Shown here: positions 38,374-51,340 of the stretch, in pieces | Layout of the letters: each line of letters starts with the position of its first letter | Numbering within the stretch: the first letter of the stretch is position 1 | DNA from: Vicia villosa | Taxonomy: Eukaryota > Streptophyta > Magnoliopsida > Fabales > Fabaceae | Assembly: GCF_029867415.1 (NCBI RefSeq) | Contig: NC_081184.1 | Coordinates: 109,832,226-109,896,225 of the forward strand | DNA: 64,000 bases | Reading direction: 5' to 3' | Notes under the pieces: generated by a model | What the model was told of the DNA's origin: nothing | The model's input: only the letters and a program-made list of their open reading frames with translations | Databases searched by the model: none | Translations under genes and position numbers: made by a program

Positions 38374-41282
38374 ATCTTTTATCTTATAATATAAGGGGGG
38401 AGGGATTTTATCCAAAAGGAAAAGAGTTAGCAGCTTCCTGTTAAACTCTAGTAAGGTGGATGTGTGCTTCATTCAAGAAACAAAATTATCTAGCTTCAAC
38501 GATGATTTGGCGAGATCGTTTTGGGGAGGGTATGAGGTGGATTGGACAGCTAGGTATTCAGTAGGTGCTTTGGGAGGAATGGTAATTCTGTGGAAGAAAG
38601 GATCCTTAAAACCCAATTTTAGTTTCTCGGGTTTAGGTTACGTTGGCATAAATGTTTTCTGGAAAGGTGCTTGTGTAAACCTTGTGAACATATATGCACC
38701 TTGCAACGCGTTGGACAAAAGAGTGCTTTGGAAGAGTCTGGTGGATATGAGGATTAAAAGTGGTAGTATTTATTGGTGTCTCGGAGGCGGCTTCAATGAA
38801 ATTGTGAGGAGAGATGAAAGGTTGGGTGTTGGTGTTAATCATAATGCGCGTGGCATGGAGGATTTTCGGGAATTTATTGTTCGTATGGGAGTGGTGGATG
38901 TCCCGTGTGTGGGAGGCAGATTCTCGTGGCTTAAAGATAATAGGATAGCTATGAGTAGAATCGACAGGTTCCTTATTTCTAGAAGCTTGGTTGATGTGTG
39001 GGGTGTGGTTGATCAAAGGATAGGCACTAGAGAATTTTCGGATCATGCTCCAATTCGGCTTTCGTGTGGTGTTGTGGATTGGGGACCTAAGCCTTTTAGA
39101 TTCAATAACGCTTGGTTTGGTCACAAAGATTTCAAGGCTTTTATTCATGAAGAGTGGGCCAAGCTTAATGTTGAAGGAAGGGGAGACTTCATTTTATTTG
39201 AAAAGCTTAAGCTTTTGAAGGAGAGAATCAAATGGTGGAATCGGGTGATTTTTGGGTGGATTGATCTAAAAGTGTCAGAGGAGGTGGGAAATATTAATGA
39301 ATTGGATTTTTTGTTGATAGATAACTTTGGTGGTAACATTCATAACTTGGTAGAAAGAAGGAAAGAAGCTACTAATGAAATGTGGAATTTAATGATCGCT
39401 AGAAAAAGTATGCTAAGACTAAAGTCTAGGCAACTTTGGTTGAAGGAGGAAGATAAGAACTCGAGGTTTTTCCATAATTCAATTAAAGATAGACAAAGAA
39501 AGGGAGCCATTTCGGTGTTGGAGGGGGCTGATGGTAGGGTGGAGGGAGTTGAGGAGGTTAAAAAGGAGGTTTTGAGGAGTAATGAAGGCTTTTACAAGGA
39601 AGAAAATCACAATAGAGCTGCTCCGGAGGGGCTGGATTTTCGTAAGATAGCCGAGGGAGATAGAGAGTGGTTGGAAAGACCCTTTTCGGAGGTGGAAATC
39701 AAGTCGGCGGTGTGGGATTGTGAAGGGAATAAAAGTCCGGGCTCGGATGGATTCACTTTGGAGTTTTTTCAACAATGTTTGGAAACGGTCAAGGTGGATG
39801 TTGTGAGATTTGTGACGGATTTCTTCCATAAAGCAAAACTTACGAAAGGATGCTCTTCTTCCTTTATTACGCTTATCCCAAAAGTCAAGCATCCTAATAA
39901 CTTGATTGAATATAGGTCGATTAGCCTTGTAAGTAGTCTTTATAAGATCATTGCTAAGCTATTGGCGGCAAGGTAGAAGAGCGTGTTAGGGAATTTGGTC
40001 TCGAAAAACCAAACGACTTTCGTTCCGGGGAGAAATATCGCGGATGGAGTGTTGGTGGTGAACGAGGTGTTGGATTTAGCCAAGAGAGAAAAGCCGGGCT
40101 GTTTTGTTATGAAAGTGGACTTTGAAAAAGCTTATGATCGAGTAAGTTGGAATTTCTTGAGGTTTGTTCTCATTAAAATGGGTTTCGGCGATAGATGGTT
40201 AAGGTGGATGGAAGGAAGCGTGTTTTCTTGTAGTATGTCCGTTATCATTAATGGGAGTGTCACGAAGGATTTCAAGGTTGAAAAGGGACTTCGCCAAGGA
40301 GATCCGTTGTCCCCCTTCTTGTTTGTTCTAGTAACGGAAGTACTAACCGGCCTAATGGACAAAGCTTTATCTTTAGGAGATTTTAAAGGCTTTAAGATAG
40401 ATGAAGATGTAACGATGAGTATGCTTCAATTCGCGGATGATACAATTATTTTGGCGGAAGGTGACCTTGCGAATCTTTGGAGCATCAAATCTATTCTTAG
40501 AGGGTTTGAAATTATGTCGGGGTTGAGGGTTAATTTCAACAAGAGCAATATTTATGGAGTTAATGTGGGAGATTGGTACATTCAAGCGGCCTCGACTTTC
40601 CTTGCATGCAAAGTTGATAAGCTACCGTTCAAGTTTTTAGGTGTGAAAGTGGGAGATAGTCCTAGAAATATCTCGATGTGGAGGGTGTGTTTGATTAATT
40701 GCGTCTTAAATGCCATACCAATTTATTCTTTGTCCTTTTATAAAGCACCGTCGAAGGTTCTCAAGGAGATTCGGGCAATTCAAAGTTCTTTTCTTTGGAA
40801 TGGTAGCGAATTCAAAAGGCCTATCCATTGGGTTAGATGGGATACGGTTTGTAAAGAAAGAGATGAGGGAGGTTTAGGTGTGAAAAATGTCGAGGTGATG
40901 AACATTGCGTTGTTAAGTAAATGGAAGTGGAGGATATTAACGGATGAGGAGGCGGTTTGGCGCGGAATCATTTTATCTAGATATGGGGATGTGAAGAGGA
41001 AGATCTTAATTGGGGATGTTTCCGTAATAGAGAAGACCGATTCAATTTGGTGGAGGGATTTACTTTTATCTGACAATTATTTATCTCTTTTAAAGCATAA
41101 CTTTGCAGGTGTTGTTTCATGCAAAATTGGGAGCGGTGCGGTTATACCATTTTGGCACGGTTGCTGGATTGCCCAACAGTCGCTGGCAGCAGCGTTCCCC
41201 GAGTTGTATGTGCTGGCTGGAAGCGACGGTATTACTGTGGCAGAGGCGGGTAGCTTCAACAGCAATGGGTTGTCTTGGAATG
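38370..41282 (+). pseudogene. LINE-B ORF2, endonuclease and reverse transcriptase
   Basis: MNLLSYNIRG opens the endonuclease. A one-base shift near 38405 leads to a frame that runs to 41282 with a single TAG at 39974-39976. Motifs are CFIQETK, then CLGGGFNE (family GGDFN, so the Asp is Gly), MSRIDRFL and SDHAPI. The RT part shows GSDGF, VDFEKAYDRVSW (motif A), GLRQGDPLSPFLF (motif B) and FADD at 40430-40441 (motif C). It performed target-primed reverse transcription in the family. The stop, the frameshift and the endonuclease substitution inactivate it here. The zinc-knuckle tail is cut off by element A. Confidence 0.85.
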
Positions 41283-44200
41283 TGTTGCACCCCAAAATTT
41301 GCCCACATAATTTATTTCTAACTGGCTTAGGCTTTGCATTCATGTACATCTCTCCATTAGGTCATTTAACACCTTCATGCATCACTAACCAATAATTTGA
41401 GACATGGGATCAGAGGTCTTTTAGTGAATTAGGATTTTATTGGTTTGAGGCTCCTACTTCAGATAGATTTGTTTCAACTGGTTTTTCTGTGATTGCATTA
41501 TAGAATTAAGGTTATGGTTCATGGATATTGTGGATTTCCTCCTCATCAAGCTTCATAGTTATTCTTCATCGATATTCATCAAATTCAATGATTGAGGGTT
41601 TTATTTCCCTATTTTTTTGTGATGATTCGAAGGATATCGCTCATTAGTGGAATTATAAGTCATTTACATTGGGGTTCTATTCATATGCTTGAGGATATTT
41701 CAATTGATGTTGACTTGTATTAGTGTTAAGATTCTCCATAACTTGTTAGACTATCTTTTCATCAAGAACATGGGAATTAAGGTTGGGTCAGTCATGTTAT
41801 GCTTATGAAGTGGTACAAGTTGGATTAAAGGATGCAGTGATCAATTTCTTTGACTTTGGCCAAGGTCAACTCGGGAAGTTGACTTTTGCTAACCAAAGTC
41901 ACATAACGCCTAATAAGTCATGATTTTGGATCGAGCATGAGAAGAATAAACAAGGGTCAAGCAATATGGAAAATTGAAGCATGGAATTAAAAGGTCCAAA
42001 CACGTCCAAGTATTATTCAAGTTATGTCACCAAAGTTCATTCCTGTTCATATCAAGTTACATTCAAAAGGTGAAAGTCCCAGGGTTTTCCAGCCAATCAT
42101 GATATCGTGTTCATCACAAAGGGTTACCATATTACAATCATGTTATTGATTTGAAACTCTAGGACATAAAAGGAAGAACATTACAAGTTAGAATTCCTAT
42201 GTTCTAAAACAATGAATCAAAGTCTAAATTTGCTCTTAATCCAAACTCCAAGCCACTGCAGCACATCCAAGCATTGAAAACCATGTATCATAACACTTCA
42301 ATTCCTGCACCAATGGGAACTAACGGCATCGCATCCAAAACTGTTCAAAAAATCATAAAACCATATACATACAATCAGTGAAGAATCCAAACAAATATAT
42401 AACAGACTCAGCAATTGTTACTGAAAAGAAATAGCTCACCAACTGTGATAAGTCCCAAACAGAATTTGGTTAGTATCAAACGACCAGCTCAAAACATCAT
42501 CATCACTCCGCAATAATATCATCATCGCTCTGCATCAATAACTGCACCGCGCGATTGAGTTGAAAATTAAAATAGAAGAGGAAGAGAAACGCAAAGATCC
42601 GGAGATTTTTCATACCTAAAGGATCAGAGGCATCATATCAGTATCTCTCTGTTTTCGGATGCACCGGATAGACTATGTTCGGTGAACATTCGTACGTATC
42701 AACTTCTATGCATTCAAAATTGAGTCGAAGAGGAGATGATGTTGAATCTGAGACGAGACGACTGAGAGCGTGGGGCGTGGTTCATGAGAGAAGAGGGAGG
42801 CCGAGCGAGGATTGACGCGGATTGAGACGATAGAGAAGGAGATGTGTTCTGCTCAGTAGTCCACGGTGATGAATGAAGGTCTTCGCCGGAGAAATTGAGA
42901 TCCGGCCGCCGCCGCCAGGGTTGCTTGTGAGGAGAGTCTGAGAAAGAACTCCAAAGGTCACACAATTCTTAAACCTAATTCCCAATCTCATTTCTTTTTT
43001 ATTTCTTTTTTATTAATTAATTGTTTTTTTTAATTAACATGATAATGAATCAATAATCATCTTGGGCTCAGCAAACCGAATTTGGCTTCACACCCCACCA
43101 GGCCAACGCACTCCCACTTTTTGCACAAAAAATGAACAAAAACAATTATCATGGGCCTCTATGTGTGGGCCTGCGCCAGTTACTAGACTGCACCACTGAT
43201 TTCCAATTAACACCCACTGAGCCCATTAATTCATGCTAGAACTTAGTTCTTTTTTTCACATAGATCTTCCCTATTTTTTTAGGTAATTATTGACACATAA
43301 AACCATAAAATTTGTTAGTTCTAATTAGGTTTTAGGGAAATTTTAGTTTTATAATTTTCTCATAAAAATACTAGTTTAGGCTTATTAGCATCTAGGTTTT
43401 TTAGTACAATTTAGGCTTGAATTAGAATTCCCTTAATACCAAAAAAACTCATAAAAATAAGTAGATTTTAGGTTAATTTTCACATTAAAAACTCATAAAA
43501 ATAGTAGTATTTTTTAGTTTAATTTTGCACTAATACTTGAACCGTTTCCTTTATGTTTTGTATCATTTCCATGCTATTTTTTGGTATAATTGTTGTGATT
43601 TTTGTTACTTGTTTTTGGCCATATTTTTGGCCTACTTTGTTAATATCATTTGTAGCTCCTTTTAGAATCTATTCCATACCATGTTAACTTTAGAATTATA
43701 CTTAGAATAACACTTAGGTTAGAGAAATAGGTTAGTCTCCCTTGTTCATTTCCTTTTTTTTCTTTTTCAACATTAAAACACTAATAAATAGAGACGCGAA
43801 TCACACCTTATTAAAAGTGGTAGAGAAATGAGTGGGATTTATTCCCTAATCTGTTTCTCGGTCACTACTTAATGGGAGAGAAATGAGTGGGATTCATTCC
43901 CTAATCTGTTTCTCGAACATTAATTAATGGGATACAAATGAGTGGGATTCATTCCCTAATCTGTTTCTCGAACATTACATAATGGGATAGAAGTGAGTGG
44001 GACTCATTCCCTAATCTGCTTCTCGATCATTATACATTTTATGTGATTCAAATCGCAAAGTAAATTCCTTTAAAAAATACCCACCCAAAAACACTTAAAA
44101 CACTTAATAAAGGCTCAAATTAAAACAAAGTGACGAAGTGGTGCGAAACCTTGTATTGGGTTTTGTTCATCATGTAGTTACATAAAAAACACAAACCCAA

Positions 44201-44688
44201 GATTCTTTTCTCCTTAAGAACAAGTTAAGTCCATTCCAGAAGTAGGCGTATAAGTCTCCAAAGGTCGAGCATCGTGGATTGTGACCTTAACCTCTGTTCA
44301 ACTAAAAAACATAAAACAAATGGAAACTATTGAGCCGAACTACGGTCGCTCTGATTCCTGAAAAGGATACGTAGGCATTGGGTCGCGGGGCCTAAGCGAG
44401 CACACTTGTAAATAATTCATTCTTTTCCCCGTATTTCTTTTCCATTCATTCTCATTAGGTTTAGACATAGATACACCCTTTAGATAGAAACAAACATAGG
44501 TGGATACCATCGAGTACGATGGGCGTGAGGGGTGCTAGCACCTTCCCCTTGCGTAACCGACTCCCGTACCCTGTTCTCTGGTCGAAAGACCTTGTTCTTA
44601 TTTTGAGTTAGGTTATCTGGTATTCCTTTCCCTCGATGGGATAAATATATTAGTGGCGACTCTGATTCCATTTTTCGCGGTAGCGACA
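41283..44688 (+). repeat. Element A 5' LTR
   Basis: It starts TGTTGCACCCCAAAATTTGCC directly in LINE-B codons and ends TAGCGACA before the PBS. At 3406 bp it is about 1 kb shorter than LTR B, although both share ends and a U5 with GATACCATCGAGTACGATGG. No clear TATA box was found near the expected place, so an internal deletion is possible. A minus-strand 83-codon frame near 42714-42965 shows no known domain. Confidence 0.85.
43813..44035 (+). repeat. Tandem repeat in LTR A, four units of about 55 bp
   Basis: The unit GAGTGGGATTCATTCCCTAA plus TCTGTTTCTCG recurs four times with small changes. LTR B has a different short repeat at the matching place (55609-55737), so this zone evolves by local duplication. 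Confidence 0.8.
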
Positions 44689-44690
44689 GT

Positions 44691-44708
44691 TGGCGACTCT
44701 GCTGGGGA
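44691..44708 (+). promoter_or_regulatory. Element A primer-binding site
   Basis: TGGCGACTCTGCTGGGGA lies two bases after the LTR end. Ogre elements are reported to use an Arg tRNA primer; I could not check the tRNA here. The identical site in B is at 56248-56265. Confidence 0.85.
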
Positions 44709-45695
44709 AATTAGACCTATTGCGGGTCCGTACTTAGCGAGTCGATCCTAGCCTTTGTTTGTTTCGTTTTATTGGGTGTTTCTTTGTTTATTTATATGTT
44801 TACATATTGTATATATATATATATGCTTGCATATCATGTTTATTTTCCTGCTTGCATATCATGTTTACTTTCCGCATGCATCTGGACTATATTATGGGTC
44901 CCCGTGGGGACCACATATTTTCTCTGTTTGCAGGTTGGGTGAGATGTTCTATGAGGTAAAAGGCCCAATACCCAGGCCAGAGTTGACACATAGGATACCT
45001 AGGATAGAGTGGACAGTCATGACGCCAACAGAATGTCAGGTTCTGTTGATTGCGATCATGAGACCCACGACCAGTTTAGATTCGAATGAGATACCATTGT
45101 TGGCATGTATTTGCAACAATGATGGTGTTTCAGGAGAATTGTTAACGCTGGAAACCTTTTGACCTACCCAGACCTAGATTCACCTGTGAGTGGGGAGGGA
45201 TATACATGACAGGTACCGTTGGTGACTGTTCTGTTCTGTTGGTGACTATGGTTCCTTTGGTTCTGTGATACCTATGTCGGACCTTTGATCTCATAACATC
45301 TGACCTACATCAGTTATTTAGAGGATTGTACATCGGTTAATAAGATTATATGGACCTTGATCCCATGCTTTTGCATTGCATAACATCATTACTTTATCCA
45401 CTTCATTTGTGGGGGATTCTAAAGTCTATTTCCAAAAAAAGGGAAACGAAAAAAAGTAGAAAAACAGAAAAGATGGAAAAGAAAAAAAAAGAAAAGATAC
45501 TATATGCAAAAAAAATAAATAAAAGAGAAACAAAAGTTGATGAAAAGACTTTAGGATCCCTTAGAAATGAAACATGCATTCACACTATCATGCATTTCAT
45601 GGTTCTATCAGAAGCTTATGGGGGCCCTTTCTATTCAGATTCTGACTTCAGCAAACAAAGTTGACTTCTCACCGCTACGTGCTTGAAAGGTAATC
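44709..45695 (+). other. Element A leader between PBS and gag
   Basis: Non-coding and colinear with B 56266-57312: both have GAGGTAAAAGGCCCA and GGACCTTGATCCCATGC, then a segment of A-runs mixed with GAAAAG words before gag. Two copies of GCTTGCATATCATGTTTA lie at 44824-44874. Frames at 44755-45162 and 45350-45664 show no domain. Ogre elements can carry an extra ORF upstream of gag; nothing here matches one that I can recognise. Confidence 0.5.
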
Positions 45696-47126
45696 ATGGA
45701 ACAACTTTGTGAGGACTTAATTCAGATGTGGACAGAAATGGGGATTAACCTGAATCATTGTATGGAGGCTATTCAAGCCCTTGCTTTTAGACACGAAGAG
45801 TTGAGATAGGTTCTTCAGATGCCAAATGTAGATCTCACCCCAGGAGAAGGTCTTGTGAATCAGAATGTTAGAAATACTGTTGAGATTCCAATTCCTGTTA
45901 AGGAGACTTTGCATCATGAGAATAATTCAGAATTTGAAGCCTTCAGGTTCCCGATTGACGAGTTTGACAAAAGGTTCCACCTCCTGGATGAAAGGTTGAA
46001 GGCCATGGAAGGTCGTGGCTCCATTGATTTAGACGCTGCTGGTTTGTGCCTAGTGCCTGGTATCAAGATCCCTGCTAAGTTCAAAGTCCCCAACTTCGAG
46101 AAGTACAAGTGTACCACATGTCCGATAGCTCATGTCAAGGCATTTTGCAACAAAATGGCTCCTTATGCCGAGGATGACAAGTTGTTAATGCATTTCTTTC
46201 AAGATAGCCTCAGTGGCACATCTCTTGAGTGGTATAATCAACTCGAAAGAACTGATGTCCGAACTTGGAAAGAACTAGCAGAGGCCTTTGTCAAGTGTTA
46301 CAAGCATAATAGTAACATGGCTCCGACCAGAATGCAACTCCAAGCTTTGACTCAGAAAACTGACGAATCGTTCAGAGAATATGCCCGAAGATGGAGAGAA
46401 TTGGCTGCTAGAGTTCAACCTCCACTCTTAGAGAAAGAGCTCATGGATATGTTCAAGGATGTGATGGAAAGTCCGTACTACCAATGTTTGGCTGCATGTA
46501 AAGCCTCTGATTTTGCAGAATTGGTTCTCGTCGGAGAACGAATGGAGAATGGTATTAAGAATGGTAATGTCAAGGTTGTTGATAATCCTCCTGAATTCCC
46601 TAAGCAAATGGATGAAGAGACCAATGCAGTTTCTGCTTATGAAGAGGAATCTCCTGATTATTCTTCTGATCATATCTCTTGTCATGAAGCGTTAGAAGTT
46701 ACTCCTGTTCATGACGACCCACAAATTTGTGTTGTAACTCACAGTCAGCCTCCCACTCAGTTTGTTCAACAGAGGCTTATTCCAAAGGATCAATCAGGTC
46801 AGTATGTGCCACAAAGGCGGAATTATCAACAGAATCGTCACCCACAGGGCAGACAGAGACACAGAAGGCCAAAGAGACTGTATGATCCTGTTCCTATGAA
46901 TCGTGATAAGTTGTTTTCTCACTTGATCAATCTTTCCTTGGTAGAACCAAAGCAGCCGAAGCCTGTTCGTTTCCCGTATCATGTGGGATTTGACCCTAAT
47001 GTTAGTTGTGACTACCATGCTGGGGCACCTGGTCATTCGATTGAAGATTGTCAACCATTCAGAGATAAGGTTCAAGACCTGATTGATGCCCAGGCTATCA
47101 CTTTCACACCTGAGGGCCAAAAATGA
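45696..47126 (+). pseudogene. Element A gag (Ogre/Tat type) with early stop
   Basis: The ATG at 45696 is the likely start, giving MEQLCEDLIQMW. An in-frame TAG at 45807-45809 follows after 37 codons, and the frame then stays open from 45819 to 47126. The retrotransposon gag domain includes IPAKFKVPNFEKYK, MHFFQDSLSGTSLEWY and REYARRWRELAARVQPPL. Near the end is CDYHAGAPGHSIEDC, a C-x2-H-x5-H-x4-C knuckle typical of Tat gags. Gag forms the virus-like particle. Initiation at the ATG at 45819 could still yield 435 residues. No protease follows. Confidence 0.85.
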
Positions 47127-48544
47127 AGTTCTCCTTTGACTCAGTGGATCTTTTGAAGCAATAAGTCCATACAGAGTCAAGTCTCCTCAACAAAGGCATT
47201 CATTTAGTTCTTTATTGCATTCTCATTTTTAATCTTTCTTTGTTGTTTAAGCATTGCTAGCATGTAAAAATTTGTTAATTTCTGAATGAAAACCATAATA
47301 CATTGTTTATGTTTGTCTTGAAGTAATCCTTTCGTTTTCACTCAATAAAAAAAGTGTTTTGGCATTACGATACCAACTTTACTAATCTCTTGCTTAGGCA
47401 ACGAGCAGAGGGAGAATGATGACAATTAAAAGAATGCAAAATCCCTAATTGTGTGTTTTTGAATAAAACCCTGCTGATGATGTACAGGCATTGTTTCAAA
47501 TCCCCAAACACCGGAGATATAAGGGAGATAGACCCTCGTTAACCCCTTTGAGCCTTGAAGTAGGAGTTTCTTTTTTGATCAGAAAAAACCCTCAATCTTA
47601 ACCCTGGGGAAGGGTAGTATTCAGTTAATCTGACCGAGTGTTCAAAACTCATCAAGGGGATGCATCTAAGGATATAACAATGGTTATCCTTCAAGAGGTT
47701 GAGGAAAGTCAAAACCGTGATGGTTATCTTTCACCTACCAAGAGGACAAAAGATGACGATACCACAATGGTAATCCTTCGTCAATCATGGAATGAGGCAG
47801 TCACAATCACTTCCAACGAATCAAAGACAATGCGAGGTCACACGACTTGTTCAAAAAAAAAGAGCAAAAAAATGGCAAAAAAAAAATGAAAAGAAAAAAA
47901 ATGATGAAAGAAAAAAGAATATAGCAATAAAAAGAAAAATGATGGTAAAAGTAAAGCGAGAACAAAGTCGTGTGATAACGAATCAAAAGAACAAAAGGTG
48001 AGCGACTGCCATGTCCGAAAAACCTCATTGATTCCTCAACCGTTTCAAAAAATTCCTTGTGAGGGATGAACACTCATGTTGAGTTAATTGAACTTAGGAC
48101 TGGAGAACATCACGAAGGGGGTGGGTACCAAATAATTTTGAGCCTAAAAAAATCCTTTGTTTCTAAAAACCATGAACCAGGCCAAATTACAACCCTTAAA
48201 AGTCCTAATTGAAGTAGGGTTTATTTCGAAGAAGCACTCCAATGAGATAGCGTTTAGCTGACTCCCAATGAAGCGTAACACATATATGTTGGTATCGTAT
48301 GCTCGCTTTATCTTTCATTCACAAGAGGTTGCAACCTCATTGCATAAAAAGTGTGTAAACTTCAAGACTAGCATAGGCTTTGCATTAGGATTATCATTCT
48401 TAGAATTGACATTCTTTTGCATACAAAAAAATTGCTTAAACATCAAGGAAGTTTCCATGATGAGAATCCATGAAGAGCTTGATCATGTCAAAGTAAAAGA
48501 GACTTGAGAACTCCGTAGAGTAAAAAGTAATCATTTCAGAGACT

Positions 48545-48860
48545 GATTATCAAAGAAAGTTGTCTGAATACTCCATTGAGCATGTGCAGTTTGTGGCCCT
48601 CGTTGATTGATTATCAAGGGACACGTGGCGTGAAGACTCCGTTGAGCATGAACAATTTATGTTTCTTTGATTGGCTATCTTGAGGGGTAAGAGCCTGAAG
48701 ACTCCGTTGAGCATGAACAATTGATGTTTCTTTGACTGATTATCAAGGGGCATATTGCTTGAAGACTTCATTGAGCATAGGCAGTTGGTACCTTTGTTGA
48801 TTGATTAGAAAGAGGCATATGGCTTGAAGACTCCATTGAGCGTGATAAACTTGCTTCCAT
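48545..48860 (+). repeat. Tandem array of about 66 bp, five units (element A)
   Basis: Units centre on GAAGACTCCGTTGAGCATGA followed by TTGATTGATTATCAAG-like text. Copies start near 48569, 48633, 48699, 48767 and 48829. Confidence 0.8.
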
Positions 48861-49106
48861 AGTTTGGTTGACTTCAAGGGAAGTAAACTTGAAGATTTCG
48901 ATAAGAGGTACATAGTCAGGGGCAATCAAATCGAGGTGTGATCTCTCAAATCCACTTAATCTGGGGCAATCCAGTCGAGGAATCTCTCTCAAAATTCAGT
49001 CAACCTGGGGCACAATCTTTTGGGAATCATCATTCACTTGTAAAGTGCAGTTGACCATCAAAAAGTTGAAAAGTATCATAATGCTCTTCCCCAGCAAACT
49101 TCCATT

Positions 49107-49220
49107 CCTCGAGCATAGGAGTTTATTTCTCCTAGAAATCTGTCTCTTCTCGAGCATAGGAGTTTATTTCTCCTAGAAATCTGTCTCTTCTCGAGCATAG
49201 GAGTTTATTTCTCCTAGGAG
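49107..49220 (+). repeat. Tandem array of about 41 bp, three units (element A)
   Basis: The unit is CGAGCATAGGAGTTTATTTC plus TCCTAGAAATCTGTCTCTT. Element B has a degenerate equivalent near 60668-60745. Confidence 0.85.
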
Positions 49221-49741
49221 TTGTTCTGCTTCTCCCAACCAGGGTTCTTTATATGGATTTCTAATCCCCAACTTGGTGAAAAGAGGGGATCTCCTCAAAT
49301 TGAAAATCCTCAAAGCATGGCACATGGTGAGAAGTCAGAAGTATTCTTCAAGTCGAATAAGAAGTATATCTTGCAAGTTAAAGTCCAATGTCTATTGGCA
49401 CCCCCACAGAGTTCTTAACACTAAGGGGATTCTCCCTGGTGTTTACCTCTCCCGAGGTCAGAGACGAAGCTCAATCAACAACTCAGTGGATTATTCTCTG
49501 AGGGGCCCTCGTTATCTTTGCATATAGTAATCATTGCATTCACATTGCATCTACAAAAATGCGTAGCATTTCCATGAATATGGAGCATTACGCCATGGAA
49601 AAATTCAAACATGCATCAATGCATAAGCCAAGTTTGTTTGTGCTCCAAAGGCACAAAATAGTATATCCCCAGAAGAAGTCTCACTTTCTCTCTCCATTGT
49701 GGATTGGATACAGAGTCATTCTTCGTCAAGATCATTGTATC

Positions 49742-50560
49742 TGAGGTTATTTCCCGTTTGCTGAGCTCAATCGTTTGGATAACCCATACTTTGTGTGTGG
49801 CAATTCGAATAATTGTCACTCTTGTAGAATTACACCCCGCCTTTTGGCCTGAGGGAACCATGTAGTTCTTATGTTCCGTAAGTAATAATACCTCCTTCAA
49901 AGTCCAGTGTTTACTGACATCATCTAATAGAGTCTGGTCGTCACCAGTCCTCTCTTTGTATTCACTTTTTGTGAGTCCCCTTACTGCCTTTTGCATAAGG
50001 GATATCTCTTGCTTCTTGCAAGTTTACCTTGGTTATTTTCCCGTATGCTGCGTGCAGATTAAAGTGCGAATGAGGGTGGGCATTCAATCCATCTCATTTT
50101 TCAATCATTTGGGTAATCATACTTGGTGTGTGGCAACTTGAATGAATGCCACTCTTGAAGAGTACACCCCGCCTTTCGGCCTGAGGGATCCATGTAATTT
50201 TTATGCTTCGCAAGCATCAGCATCTCCGTGAATGTTCAGTGGTTACCGTCATCCACGTGTCGAGTCTAGTCGTTACTAGTCTTGTTTTGGTTATTTTCCC
50301 GCATGCCGCGTGCATAATAGAGTGCGAATGAGGGTGGGCATTCAACCCATCTCATTTTTTCAATAATTTGAAATCCATACTATGTGTGTGGAAATTCGAA
50401 TGATTGCCACTCTTGTAGAATTACACCCCGCCTTTCGGCCTGAGGGATCCATGTAGTTCTTATGCTTCGCGAGCATCAATGTTTCCTTGCAAACCCAGTG
50501 TTTAATAACATCCCCGATAGAGTCTAGCCACCGCTGGTCTTCGGTCAAGTCCAATGATTA
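49742..50560 (+). repeat. Three large tandem units of 245-335 bp (element A)
   Basis: Each unit carries TTACACCCCGCCTTTCGGCC and GGTGTGTGGCAATTCGAATG-like text (near 49790, 50125 and 50380), with spacing of about 335 and 245 bp. Element B has one such unit near 61340-61430. Confidence 0.75.
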
Positions 50561-50673
50561 TTGGCATCCCTTTCAAGTCCCGTGATTATGGGCATCCTTC
50601 GGTCAGGTCTAGTATTGATTGGTCCTCCCCATTCAAGTCCGGTGGTTATCGGCATACCCCTTCAGATCTAGTG

Positions 50674-51340
50674 AGTTTTCTAACCCTCGTGTTGTAAATT
50701 CTTTGCTTTTCGACCTTCGAGTCGTAAGTTTTCCAACCCTTGTGTTGTGAATCTTTTGCTTTTCGACCTTCGAGTCGTCAGTTTTCCAACCCTTGTGTTG
50801 TGAATCCTTTGCTTTTCGACCTTCGAGTAGTCAGTTTTCCAACCCTCGAGTTGTGAATCTTTTGCTTTCCGACCCTCGAGTCGTAAGTTTCCGACTTTTT
50901 GTCGTGAAGATTCCAACCGTTGAGTTGTGAGTCCTTTGTTTTCCGACCTCGAGTCGTGAGTTTCCGACCTTTTGTCGTGAAGATTCCAACCGTTGAGTTG
51001 TGAGTCCTTTGTTTTCCGACCTCGAGTCGTGAGTTTCCGACCTTTTGTCGTGAAGATTCCAACCGTTGAGTTGTGAGTCCTTTGTTTTCCGACCTCGAGT
51101 CGTGAGTTTCCGACTTTTAGTCGTGAGTGTTCCAACCGTTGAGTTGAGTTCTGAGTTTTCGACTTTTAGTCGTGAGTTTTCCAACCGTTGATTTAAGAGT
51201 TATGACATTCCAACCGTTGAGTTGTGAGTTTTGGGTTTCCGACCTCGAGTCGTGAGTCTTTCAATCGTTGAGTTGTGAGCTCTGAGTTTCCGACTTTTAG
51301 TCGTGAGTGTCCCGGCCTTCGAGTCGTGGACGTTTGTCAT
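50674..51340 (+). repeat. Tandem array of 65-75 bp units with GAGTCGTGAG (element A)
   Basis: About ten units of CCGACCTCGAGTCGTGAG plus CCAACCGTTGAGTTGTGAG text. The first part has a period near 65 bp and the second near 75 bp. The array sits about 300 bp before the polypurine tract, the same position as the 32-33 bp array in B. Confidence 0.85.

Larger units (their letters stand above)
36330..41282 (+). mobile_element. LINE-B: L1-type LINE cut by element A
   Basis: A CT/GA-rich leader is followed by ORF1 (36393-38373) and ORF2 (38370 to 41282 in view). The element is cut within ORF2, after the reverse transcriptase, by the 5' LTR of element A. Its 3' end should lie beyond the right edge of the window, past elements A and B. 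It is better preserved than LINE-A. The 5' end is approximate. Confidence 0.8.

Noticed and set aside
39479..39892. A 137-codon minus-strand frame, and a 171-codon one at 38633-39148.
   Set aside because: Both lie antisense to the LINE-B ORF2, which carries clear endonuclease and RT motifs.
46794..47180. A minus-strand 128-codon frame overlapping the gag of element A.
   Set aside because: It is antisense to well-conserved gag codons and has no recognisable domain.
50680..51184. Overlapping minus-strand frames of 94-151 codons with repeated KxRKLTTRGRK-like text.
   Set aside because: All are shadows of the tandem array at 50674-51340. Several frames of the same strand are open at once, which is typical of short-period repeats.
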